This document shows positions 1 to 12,800 of a stretch of DNA of 64,000 nt, piece after piece. Each line of letters begins with the position of its first letter. The stretch's first letter is position 1. Source of the stretch: Progne subis subis. Its lineage: Eukaryota > Chordata > Aves > Passeriformes > Hirundinidae. The stretch covers positions 2,659,668-2,723,667 of the forward strand of contig JAKJHU010000099.1 in assembly GCA_022316685.1 (NCBI GenBank), given 5' to 3'. The translations under genes were made by a program, and so were the position numbers. Below the pieces are notes generated by a model. The model was not told the origin of the DNA. It searched no databases and was given only the letters and a program-made list of their open reading frames with translations.

Positions 1-687
1 TGTGCCTGACAGCGCCTTTGTCTGACGTGTGCAAAGTCCTGTGCCCCAAGTCCTCTCCCTGGGGATGATTCCCCAGCTCTTCAAAACATTAGCTCTGCAC
101 AAGACAGGCTTTTTTTTCTGTCTCAAGATTTTAAGAGTTACTTAAAAACAAACCCTTTGCCTGCGCAACGATCCCGCCCACCTCAGGCAGCTCCCCTTGC
201 ACCAGCACTGGGACTGGAAAGCTCAGAGATCAGAGGGCAGAGAGAGCTCAAAGGAGCCTCACTAAGCCAGGAAACAGCACAGAGATTTGTGCAGAGCCCA
301 GGCTAGCAGGGGAACTAGTGACTGTGGCTGTGCTATTTTTGGTCCCAAGTCCCTACACCTGTACAGCCCGGCACAACAGGGACTTGCAGACTAGAGCCTC
401 GGCATTCAGAGCATTTTCCCAATGTTGCTTTGCATTTCATGGATATGCCCCACAAAAATCCAATGTATAGTACAAAAAAAAAATAATCACAGTATAAAAA
501 GAATCAACCGAAACAGGAATGTTACCATAAAAGGCCATAAAACACTGTGTAAACGGTTCCTGTGGTTTGGTTTTCTGTGTCATGTTAGACCCTTGGCCCA
601 GAAGGCCCAGTTTCACCACCTGACCTATTTTATTCTTAAGTGAAAACCCTGAATGAATGTAAATGGCTGCTGGGAGAGCTGCCCCAC
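1..687 (-). other. TOM1L2: TOM1L2 intron 8 (partial)
   Basis: Non-coding. No exon continuing the GAT domain, and no recognised repeat, is visible here. The next TOM1L2 exon must lie outside the window. Confidence 0.8.
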
Positions 688-821
688 CTTTCATATCGGA
701 GGAAGACGTTATTTAAATCATCATTCACGTGCAGCAGCTCCTCTGTGACTTCTTCATTGGACACTCGTGAGATAAGCTCCACAATTCTCTGCTGCATGGC
801 TCGGCAGGTTCGGTTCAGTTC
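688..821 (-). CDS. TOM1L2: TOM1L2 exon 8
   Basis: GAT-domain continuation ([20 protein letters not shown], then [19 protein letters not shown]). Acceptor CTCCTAG, donor GTGGGG. It ends in phase 2, so another coding exon must follow to the left. Confidence 0.94.
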
Positions 822-3800
822 CTAGGAGGAATGCATTGTGCACACACAGTCTGATAAGCAACAAGCACGTAAGTAGATTTGGTTGAGCTCTGTTCACAGC
901 CAAACATATCCCCCAGCTGAGAAACACTAAGACAAGTTTATCTTTGCATGATTAAATGTCACCCAAAAGCACATCTAATCAAACGCCCTTCAAGAGATGA
1001 TGGCATAAAACCTTGAGAGCCTATTCACAATTCAACTTCCTGATTCTTCTTTAACTCTGAGCACTTCAGAAAATAAATATCACTATTTCAGTCATCTGTT
1101 TTAAGAATAAAACATGTTAATACAACAGCTCCCCAGAAGAGAGCTTTCAAGGAAAAGTCAATCTGCTCTTTTTGGCGGTATCATCCTTAAAAATGAAACC
1201 ATGTGGATGGTGGAACATGTGGGGGAAAAGGGCTCAAAAGGGCTACCACAAGTACCAAGTGTGTGCTAGGATGAGAAGTGTTGGTGACACAGAACTTACC
1301 AACTACAGAGAACACGATGAGGGTAAAGACAAACCAAGGAGCAGGAGCATGAAAAGGTGAGTGTTCCTCACACCCTGCAGCACTGAGACACACAGAAATG
1401 TTCCCTTCCACTGAGCAAGTGCACAGACAAGAAACTGCACAAAGGGAGTTTCAAAAGAACATTTTAAGGAATGCAGAGTGAGGGCATTTATTTTAGAAGT
1501 CTCACATCAAGAAATTTAGATTTCAGTTTGCCTAGACCAGGAGTTCTCATGCTTCCAGGACATCTCTTCCATCACCAATTACTTAGCAGAATGCTGTAGT
1601 CCTGAAAGACCTCAAGACCAAAAGTCAAACCGGTCTGCTGAGGAGAACTGCAAGAAGAAATGTGACATATGGCAGGGTGCCTCTGATCAGGCCAACGGTT
1701 TTACTTCAACAAGCACTGACATTCCAGCTAAAGCATGTCCCTCTGTCATCTTCCACTCCTCCCAGCTCCACTTCACAGCAAAAATTCAGCACTAAACAAG
1801 GATGACTTGTTGGTACACAACCTTCAGGATGAAAGCAAAAATGTGTTTGTTTTCCTTGCATGGTCTGACATCCTAAGCTCTGGATAAATTTCACCTAGTG
1901 CAATCCAGCTGCCTTAACAGCTTGAGGAATGTGTTCTCCAATGTCAGTTTTGATCCCATCACTTTCGAAGCAGATTGTGACATTTCAGAGGTTTGTTTGC
2001 TGCCTTTGCGAGAGGGCTGACAGTACCTATCTATTCTGCTCAGAGCTGGCTCTCTCGCAGGCTGTTTACATTTGATTGTTGGAGAAAATGTCAGGAATTA
2101 TTTAAGGAGGAGGGCTATATAAACCTCAAAGCAAAGAGTCCTTGCATGCAGCACCCAGCTCACAGCTCTCAAAAGACTAACCATCCTTTGTTGATCAAAA
2201 ATGGGCTCTCCCCAGCTCTGTGATTCAGATTTAGGCTGCATCAGTCACAGAAAGGAACCAGCTGGAATAAAGAATCGTTGCTGTCACTCCATTTTATGAT
2301 CAAGTTCTTTTCACCTTAAAGCTGTGCTCTAAGGTTACACTGTCAAGATGCTGGTGGTTGTTTCTCGGTGTAAGCAAACTGTTTGATTTCGGCCTGTCAT
2401 GGTTTCCTGGAAGCTGCTTTTGTTTTGAGCACTTCGACCCAAATGGGCAGTGACTGAAAGGCTCTTTATTGCAAAGCCTCTCCTCAGCTGCCATGATGGC
2501 TCTGAGACAAACAGACAATGCCACTGCATGGGAGAGACCAGTTTTTGGATGGATTTCAAACTCTGATGTATCACAGAGAGCAATTCCCTGCCTTCCTCCG
2601 AACGGATTGCTGTGGGAGCCCATCCTCCCTGCTGGAGGATCAGAACAGAAGGCTGTTTCTGAAGCTGTGGAAAGGCAAATCCCTCGTTAAGGGCAGCAGC
2701 TGGAATGTCAGATCACAATGCTCCTCATCTGTGCTCCTCATCTGTGAGACACCGTGACTTTCCTCAGCCAAAAAGCCACCCCACGACCACTGGCCTTGGG
2801 AAATAGGTGTGAAGCCTGAGACATGAGCTGGATTTATACTGTCTTCCCTCTTGAGATGCACAGTGCTGCACTGGATTGAGATATTCCAGCAAAGAAGTCT
2901 CTCCTGATTACCCAGTGTAGCCCTCTGGACACCACCAAACTTCACCTGAGCACCTGCCTTAAGACACCACACCTTCAGGAAAACACATCTTCTGGAAAGA
3001 CAATTAATTCATAGATAAGATTTCAAGTGGCAGAGAATCCACAGATCCTTAGCATTATTTAGTCCAGATGGAAATATGGAGTGTTTTTTCCTGCATGGTG
3101 ACTGGGAATGTTTTGACACTGTACTAGTGGCGATGGGGGATGTAAATGAAGCAGGAATGCTCAGGGCTTACAGATCCTGTGACAATTCTAAAGCTGCTTA
3201 GTGGTAAAGGAGACCTGATACTCAACATTGGGAAAAACATCTAGCTACACAAAGAGGAAACTGGAACAAGTTTCAAGGGAAGTCAGGAAATCCTTGTCAC
3301 TGGAAGCTTTAACAAATGAAGAAAATCAAGTGATGGCACTTGCCAGGGTCAGGCACAGCTCACATCCATTATGAATCCAGGCATGGGCTGTGAAGTGAGC
3401 TACAACAAAACACACCCCCCAGAGGAAAGAATCATATTTTCTAGGAAACTTACCTGGAGTAACTCAAGGTCTGAGGAATCCTCTTGTCCAGGTACCATTT
3501 CTGTCAGCATTTCAGACATCACTTTTGTATTCCCACGAACAATATCCAGCTCACTGCGCAGCCGGGCAATCTAAATTGGGGTAACAAGACAGCAAAACAC
3601 TGCATAATCTTTTGGTTTAAGCAGTTCATTTTCAAGAACTGACATTGAGATATCTCTGGTTCTGTCTGACTTGGTATCTCAGGCTCCAGACATTCTAGCA
3701 GGAAAAAAACCAAAAAAGATAAACAGTTTACCCAGGAGAAAAGGAACGGAAAAAGAAAAGAATTATCATCACAAACCCAGATGTGCTGTGTCTGCGTGGA

Positions 3801-6800
3801 AGGGAAGCAATTGCAAACAGCACCTAAAGCCAGACCTTGGCTGTGGTGCCTCACTCCAGTGTGGGGAAAGATATTTTAAGTAGGATCTTTGGCTCTGAAG
3901 TTATAATTTTGCAGGGAGAAAAGAAAATCCTGTATTTAGGGCATTTGCAAGGGCTTGACTTCCTGCATCTGCAAGACATTCTGTGTCTTGAAAGGAGAGG
4001 GGCTGATGGGAATAACTGCTAAAATACCGCTGAGCGGGCTGGACCAGGAGATTGTGCTGCCATTACCAAGCCACAGAGACACATCCAAAGCTCAGATTTT
4101 ACAGTATAACAGGGAAAAAGATTACTAAGCAGAGCCAGACCTAGGAGACAAAGTCCAAAGAGTTAAAATGAAAGTTCCTCCATAAATTAATTTCTAATTT
4201 GATTTGCTGAAAGGGTCTCACTTGAAGGAATCAACATGCCAATACCTGTTCAGAATTAGCAGTGATGGGACCAGTGACATTCAAGGCTGGGGCCTGAGGA
4301 GCAGAATACGCCGTTGGAGAGGACGAAGAGTAAGAACTGGTGCTCATCCTTTGCTGAGACTGGGAATTGTGCATATTTGCTGCAGGATCAACTTCAGGAA
4401 CGCTCTGCCACATCAGAAAGACAGGAGTTCAAAAGCTGAGCTGGGACAGCACTTGCTTTGTCAGCAACCTCAGGCCAAACAGGCTCAAATATAGAACATA
4501 ATTGCACCTTGTGGGAAAGGTCAGTGCAGCTACTAGAAAAGACTGGCAGGTCCAAAAATCTTCCATGCCCATATCTTTTAATCCAACCCACAAGCATTTA
4601 AGTCCATTTCCTTTTACAAGAAAAGTGAGAAGCAAAATAAAAACAAGAGCCAAAGAGAAATAATTATAAATGATTTTAAACTAGGAATTAAGTTGCAGGC
4701 TTCCAAAAAATGATGTGATACATAGATACTGAATTTAATTAACCTTGAAACAAGAATTGTAATCTCTCAGTCCTTGATCACTTGCATTTGCCGCTTCAAA
4801 GATTCATTACTTCAGTTTTCAGAGTGAATAATCAGAACTCCTGTGATCATTAAGTTACTTCTAAGCAGCAGTTCTGTCAGCTTTCCAGACCTAACTTTCC
4901 AGAGGTGTAAGGTTCCCACATTACCGTGGGATCAGAGAAATCCAGACTCTGTACACTCCTAATAGACAGGCAGACCTTGGCTCAGGGTTATCACCAATAG
5001 AAGCAACCCCACTTTTGAGCAAAAGAAGTAAATCTCAATCATAAATCCTGCTGGGATCTCTTTGAACAAATTAGCTGCATTTGTTTGGTGGTTTTGTGGT
5101 ACAAGATTAAATATTACAGACTCTTTCCCTCTTCTCAGATTGATCATTGACTCAAGGGAGGAGGTAGCTTATCAGTCTGTATTATGCCTCTCTTACATGC
5201 CCTTTCACTATTAAAATGTCCTTCCAGGAGTGAGAAAATGAGCCAAATTCAGAGAAATGGGAAGGGAAAACCGAGTAGTTATCCAACTACTTAGATATCC
5301 TAGGAAAACATTCCCAGAATTGCAAAGCTGCATCTTACCCTCTGTGGTGTGTGAATTGGAGACAGAGCATCAAGATCTGCCATGGGGAACTCGATGCCTT
5401 TTCTCTTGAGTTCTTCATAAATATGCACTACTCCAGTTAAATCGGGGCTACTTCGGAAGGCATCAGCCCAAGCCTGGAAAACACGAGGGATTATCCATAA
5501 ACCTTCCAAATGAAGCTCCAGCCCCACCCTGACCTCAGACACTGACTGTAAAAGCTTTCATGGATTTCAGCTTCAAAGGAAAGCTGGAATCATCAGACCT
5601 GGTCTAAAAGGTCCTGCAAATATTAAGACAGTCACTTACACATTTTATTCAGATGTAAAATAGTCAGGAACACAGTGCAGAGTAGCTGTGGGTAGCCCCT
5701 GACATCATCAAAATTCGTGAACATACATGAAAGTCTCTTCCTATCTCCTCTCCTCAGCAGTGATTGATGCTGATCTTTTCTGGCAGTTTGTACAGCAAAA
5801 GAGCCACCAGAAAAGGTCTGTGTGAAAAATTCAACAGATCTAACCAAAATCCACAAAGTAAGATCACCTTAAGTAATCTCCATTCACTTTGTGAAACGTC
5901 CTCACTTGTGGCCAAAGGAAAAACACAGCCATCAAGTTGTCGTCAGTGTTTTATTTGGACCAGACTTAAGTTTTAAAAAAAGGTCCTTTCTGAGGTTCTT
6001 GTCTTGTGAAAGAGACAGTCCCCTGAGCAGAACTAACGACGCCTGGGTTCTGACAGAGCATATCCAGCACTCAGACACCCCAGCGTGGCACAAAGGACGA
6101 GCTTAAAAGAGAGAAATTCCCACAGCCAGAACATTCACAATATCTCTCCTGCATGAATTCTCTGGTGTCTAAAGAGACTTCAATTCACATTTGAGCTCTT
6201 CCTTCAGTGGGAGTACTAAGTGCTTCTCTTGGCTAGCCAGCCTCCTGCACTTACGAAGCTGCTGGGAGCACAGTATGCTGAAAGCCTCAACCCCTTTCAC
6301 TTGTGTTGGAAATTAGCCAAATATTAAAAATGTAGAGGAAGGAGAAACTGAAATATTATGACTCAATTTTAAAAAAAGAAGCATTCCACAAACCCCCACA
6401 TGTGTGGAGCAGAGTATCAGCGTGCTGGATCCAGAACTACTGCGAGACACGTGTGTGGGCTCTGAACTTAATTCATTTACTCATCACTTTTACACTAGTT
6501 CTTTGGCTATTTTTACTTTAAATGATATTTGGACCATTCTTTGTATTTGAGAGGACAGAAATCCAAGATAGCAAAGTAAGATAAGAAATAATATTAATTT
6601 TTCGTTTGCTTTCCTATCCTGCTCAATTCTAAGAGTTGAGCATTTCCTAATTCTAAGAAAGAGCATTTCCTACCATCCGTGGCCAGGAGACAATCCATTA
6701 GCAGGCGCAAGTGGACAATCCTAAGTTTTCTTCTCAGCTTTGTCAAGAGTAAATTAACTGCATCAACTGTACTGATGCAGTGCAAGTCCAAACAGCCCTG

Positions 6801-9800
6801 CCTGAGCCAGAGAAAACAGCTCTGACAGCACACAGATGTTTTTTCCTTGGAACTGACCTTCCAAAACATCCCCAGTCTGATGAAGACTTTGACTGCACAA
6901 GTAACTCCACCTTTGCCATTTCACTGGCTTTTCAATTTACATCAGAAGCCATCTGAATGATGCTTCTACATAATGGTGTTCACCACTTCAACTCTATTTG
7001 CAAGCAAAAGTGAAAAGTGTTAGGCAAGGGATGTTCTATTTAATAACAGTCACTCAAAAGAAACTGAAGAGGCAAAAATATGCTGCATTCTGCCCCCGGT
7101 TTTAAAGAAGCTTGTTTGCCCAGGAGGATGTACTAATGCATCCCCTCTTCCATTGGCTTCCCATGGATTTTGCAAAATGATCTCATTTATGCTGCACTCC
7201 ACCTTTTAAAAATATTCTCTCTTCTGCAATTCTCTTCCCCAGAGAAAGGAGACACTTTCATTTGTATTCTCCTTCACCTGAGCTGGGAGCATTGCCTACA
7301 TTAGTGTGTCTCAGAGGTCACAAGCAGGACAGGCACTATTGTCCTAAGTGCTGTCTACACACATTGTAAGACAATCCCTGCCCCAGACAGCTTACAATCC
7401 AACTAGGCAGCTGCAATATTAGCTCTGCTTTATGGATAAGGAGCTACACTAGAGCTTAGGAGACCTGCCCATTGTCCAAACACATGTAGGACAGAGGGGA
7501 GAATGAATTCAGAGCTTCTAAGACTTTGGGCCTTCAGGATAAATCCCACTTGGATCCTCAGTGTGCCCAAACAAGTCACTTAAACACTACTGTATATCCA
7601 GCCCCTAAATCTGGGACCATCCCAGGGTTTGGACACTGGGTGACAGGCGAGCTCTTACCAGGGGCAAGGAATATTCTTACAAGGAATATTTCCAAGACCA
7701 CCTAGCAAGGTGAAGAAGGAAGGATAAGCAATATGTAACATATGCTAATTCATGTATGCTGGGAAATAGGTTGAGAAAGTGAGACACAAGATGCTCAGTG
7801 TCTCAAAACAAGTCTCTAGATAAGAAACTGATGGCAGCTTTATCTACCCTTGTTATGGAAAGGCCCATGAATACCACGGCTGTGTGGGTGAAGATGCTGT
7901 TTGTACAGCTCTCTTCCATGCTTCCAAGTCTGGGCTCTCATTTCTGTTCTTATTAATTCCCCGATATCAAACTGGATATAGAAAGGGATAAAGACAATGT
8001 TGGCGGGGCAGAGCTGAGATCATCCCTCTGGGACAGGGTTAACTCCAACCCCAGGGATCACAGCCTAAGCTGAGTGAAGCTGTCATGGGATATTTTGGGA
8101 GTGTGTGTCCATAGGACACCTGGGATGAGTGACTGCAATCACTCTTCCAAGCTTGTCAGGCAATCTGGAAAACAAAGTCCCCTACCACCTCCAGCTAAAG
8201 AGACATGAACAGAACCCACCCACAGGCAACCTTCCTAATTTTTAGGCTTTTCATATCAAAAGGCATTTAGTACCCAGAGCGAGGCTTTTAGCTCTACTGC
8301 ATTAAGTCTCCTCAGATAAAGCTCTGTTTAATACACTGAGGCGATGACTGTGGCTTTCTGATTATTGTTACAAGCACTCCCATCTTAGCTGCATTCACCA
8401 CTGGGAATCCATTTAAACCCAGAGCCCAGCAAAACCAACATTCCCTAAAACAACATAGAAACACACCCACTTTGAATTTATGAGATAGTTTTTAACCTCA
8501 TCTCCTGGTCACTGCTTGCATCTGCTCTCCCACCAAAGCAGGCCGAGGGCTCAGTCAGATGCACAAGAATTGCTTTTAATAATTTCATTACTTTTATGCT
8601 ATTATTTTTAAAAACCTATAAAATCATATACCAGAAATAAAGGGACCCCCACAGACGCCGACACAATGCCCACTAATTCCACCACCCTACCTATTTCCTG
8701 TTCAAAAATCACTTATTTACATTGTCATGCTCTAAGGATGCCCTCTCCCTGCATCCAAAATAAGAAATAAAGCAGTAGAAATCCAAGTGCATGCTTTGCC
8801 ATAAAAATCAGAAGTGTATCTGGCAAATGATGCTGCGCATTTGTAAATACCTCCCCACAAGGAACACTGCAGCAGGTTTATATCATTTTAAATACGCAGT
8901 GTCTTTTAGTCTCTGGTGTACGCAGTAGCCTGTGGAAGCTTAGTGATAAAGCTTCCTATAATTGTCAGATTTCCTCCAGGCAGGCACCAATGTCTCCTCA
9001 TGTGTGGCTAATGGTTTGTGGAATTAACACGGCTGTTTATTGTTGTGCTGCACAGAAGGAGAAGTGGCAGACAGGCCCATGTCTGAACTTCCCACTGCAG
9101 GCAAGGATCTGACAGCGCGCTTTTACTGCACAATAACCAGAGAAAAGACACCAAAATCATTTTAATTCCTATATGGTCATTTACTTTTCTATAACCACCT
9201 CTGAAAGGAATGCAGAATGATTTCAAATGGAGGGAAACGGCTCCATTTTCCGGTCAGGGAAACAGACTCAGAGAGGCAAGTGTTCTGCAGCTGACACCAA
9301 AAGCACAATCCTCTGAAATCTCCTGGCCTCAGATGACAAGCCATTCGCTGAGGCACGTCTCCAGCTTTCTAGATATGACTGTTAAATTGCAAAAGCATCC
9401 ATTTACCTTTTATTAAATCCAATTTTAGAGTGGTACCTTTCTAACTAGAATCCAGACAGCTCTCCCTGGATTAAATATCTATGTGTGTACACGTCTGCTT
9501 GCTCACACCGATCTGGATATGTTGTTTGAGTTTATATATAAAAAACTCGCCACATTTTTAACGATGACAGCGTGTTTAGTGACGCGTAGCATCGAAGCAG
9601 ACAGCCCTTATTTCAGGCAGCAACATATGGAGGCAGAGACAAGCTGTGTACCTGGATCAGTGCTAGGACTTTATCTTGTACTATGGTGGGGGGGTTGTTC
9701 TTGGGGGAGATGATTTTCACCAGAACGCCATCGATGAAGTCGCGGTTTGCCACCAAGACATGGAAGCGATGGCCACAGTTCTTCACACAGGTCTCCAACA

Positions 9801-12800
9801 CCTACACACACAAAAAAACCCAACATTTATTGTTGGAGAAAAGCTTGAACACACACACAGCACCTGATCTTTTAATTTGTTTTAGGTTTTTCGGCGGGAG
9901 GACGAGAAGATAGAGGATTACACTTGTGTTCTTATTACTTCTTCCCCAGTTTTGCCAAAAAACTTCTCCTCTACACACACATTCAGCTGTACCTCACCCA
10001 CTGTTAACATACTGGGCATTTTTGCGATCCACCTTTCCTGTTTTCAAGGTGAAGAAAAAGACAGTTTCTTCATCTTCAAAGCAGAACTTTCCAGCCGGTG
10101 CAGCTGAACAGCCAAGTACACAGCAGCGCATCAGGAGCAGGTAAGACAGAGGACATCCTGTCACAGTGAGATATTACCGTGCTGTGCCACTCCACCATTT
10201 TCTATGTGCTTGGAACACAGCTGGACCTAGTTGCTCCGAGCTATAAGCCATGTTTTAGAGTTGGGAATTCAGGTGAATGATCTTCACTCATTCAAAACAC
10301 TCCCCTGTGAATGCTCTGACAGGTTACACTTTGACACATTTTCCCCCTGCAACCTAGCTGGAGGCACCTTCCACTTGCCATTCAACTGCCATGGAAGAAC
10401 AGCTGTTGATTTCTCTCTGAAGAACATGATTAGCATGGAGATAAATCCAACGCGTCACTTCTCCTTACAGCCATGCCTAATAACCACTGCGACTCTGCAC
10501 CGAGGACTCTGTAATTACTCTCCTCCTTCAGCTACTTTCATCAGCCATGATGACACGGGCTCATTCCTGATGGATTTTGCTCTTTCCTGCACAATGGATA
10601 ATCTCATGGTTTGGACTTTGGTAATCTGTCAAAATGACAATCCAGGATGGGAAATGGCAAGAAGACAGAAAGTACGGCTACGCCTTGTCAGGGAGATGCA
10701 ACGAGAGCTCTGTGAAAGAATCACACAGATCACCTCCCCACAGCAGGAGAACTGGATCTAGTTACTGCCAGAGCCAGCCCAGCACCCCACTCAGGAGGGC
10801 TGCGCTACCCAGGAAACCTCCAGCGAAAGCCATCAGCAGGAAAGGTCACTGCTAAATTATCCCACACCTTAGCAGCGCAGCCTAAATGCACAGAATATAA
10901 TTTACACTTTATTGAGTGAAATTAGATCAGCATAAATTAATGCGTTGTCTCCTACGGAGATTCATTCACAAGGGAAATTGTGCATCAGCTACTTATGAAG
11001 CTGAAAATATGGCAAGTTCATCATCCTCATTTGCAGATATGCCCACAGCTGTTGCCTTGGAGTGGAAAAATGGCTGGACATAGGGAAATGAGAGTAGAAA
11101 GGAAAACCTCTAAGAGTAACAGACCCATTTGAGTCACATTAGCTTTCCTCAGTCAGTACTTGGGATGAATAAGAGCCACAAAAAGAAGCAGAAATCAATT
11201 GAGTCAGAAGACTGCTATGCAAAGCTTCCAGCAGCTCTCCCCAAGGAAGTGAGGAGGCAATTGGAGAGAAGAAAAGGGCAGAGCAGTGGCTGTTAAAGGA
11301 AATAGTGTGTACATTGAAGAGAGTGCCAGGAAGAGGAAAATGACAAAAGGGCTCTGCCCTTTGAGGCATTCCAGCCTGCCCCCACTCACCGTCAGTGCCA
11401 GCATGACCTCTCTGTAATTTTTGTTTCCATTCAGCCTCTTCTTCAGCGCTCGAATGGCATCCTTGGGCCTGAAGGAGAAACACACCACTTTAACAGACAG
11501 CTCAGACAGGCTTTTCACATCCCATAAGCTGTGGGAAAATGAATCCTTTGCCTGTTCCAGCTGGACATAAGCATGTGTGTTAACTTCAGATCATCTGAGT
11601 ACAACCAAACCAGGGTCATGGAGAAATATGTGAGGAGACAAGGTATCAAGAAAGCAAGACTGGAGGAATGCCCTGTCTCCAAAAATCCAGGCTGTTGATT
11701 AGGCAGGGAAGACTGACAGCCACTCTGACAAGCCCAGGGAATAAGAGCAGTGATCAGTTCTCCTGCAGAATGCAAGCAGCAAAGCTTTCTGCTGCTGAAG
11801 GAGGTGTGTCAGAAAAGCTGAAATTAAAGGCATTGCAAAGAGATCCACCTGCTGAAAAACAAAGGTGGCACCCTCTCCAAGAAATTTTTCATGCCAGCCC
11901 TCCCAAGCAGAGACTGGCCACAGAGAGTATCACAGAATCATTTGGGTTGGAAAGGCCCTCTTAGATGGAGTTCAACCATTAACTGAGCAATAAGCCCACC
12001 TCTATACTACATCCCAAAATGCCACATCCACGTGTTTATTGAATGCTTCCAGGAATGGGGTCCACCACTTCCCTGGGAAGCCTGATCACCCTTTCAGTGA
12101 AGAATTTTTTCCTAATATGTCATTTAAATAAGTTGCTCTCCTGGCACAACTTGAGGCCATTTCCTCTTGTCCTGAATCCTACAGGTACTGCATCATACAG
12201 TATTTTCTGAGAGCAGGAGAGGTCTAAGGAGCAGGAAAACCAAGCAACTGATCTACAAACTGCATTCAAACCATGAGCATCTGTCCCCCAGCCTCGCTGC
12301 ACCTCCTCACATGCTGAGTGCAGCTGGAGGAAGATTGTGTTCAGGGGCCTTTCCAAGTCTGCTGAAATAGCACATACCCTTCTTCTGTCTCGTTGATAAT
12401 GTCACAGATCTCCATGTTAAGAGTCCAGTCTTCACTCTGCAAAGAGCCATCTGTGGCCTTTTCTGTAAAGCAAAGAAAAATAAATATTTTTACCTCTTCC
12501 TGGATTAGGTCTATACCTCAATCCATCTTCAGTTACTCCAAGCTGAAACTATTCAGTAACAGACAGAAAAAAACAAATCCCTGCCGACAGTAAACAATGT
12601 CAATCCTTCCATCCTGGTTTTAGGGATCAGCATAGAGGTTTCCAGACAGAATCAATTATCCCTTCAGCCCACATAGGTGGGCTGTTCTTCAAAGACTCCT
12701 GAATTCCTGGGAGAGTAGGAAAATGTCAGCTAATTCCAATTTAAACTCTTCAGATTTGCTGGCAACTTATGAGCTAGGAAAATATCCCTGCAAACCAACG

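Larger units (their letters stand above)
822..5338 (-). other. TOM1L2: TOM1L2 introns 5-7 (between exons 8, 7, 6 and 5)
   Basis: Introns 822-3453, 3571-4245 and 4405-5338. They are AT-rich unique sequence. The only structure seen is a 13-bp unit (CTCCTCATCTGTG) duplicated in tandem at 2721-2746. ORFs here of up to about 110 codons show no family resemblance. Confidence 0.75.

Noticed and set aside
10231..10761. 176-codon open frame in TOM1L2 intron 3
   Set aside because: No recognisable domain, no homologous family, no splice or promoter context. A frame of this length can arise by chance in 64 kb.
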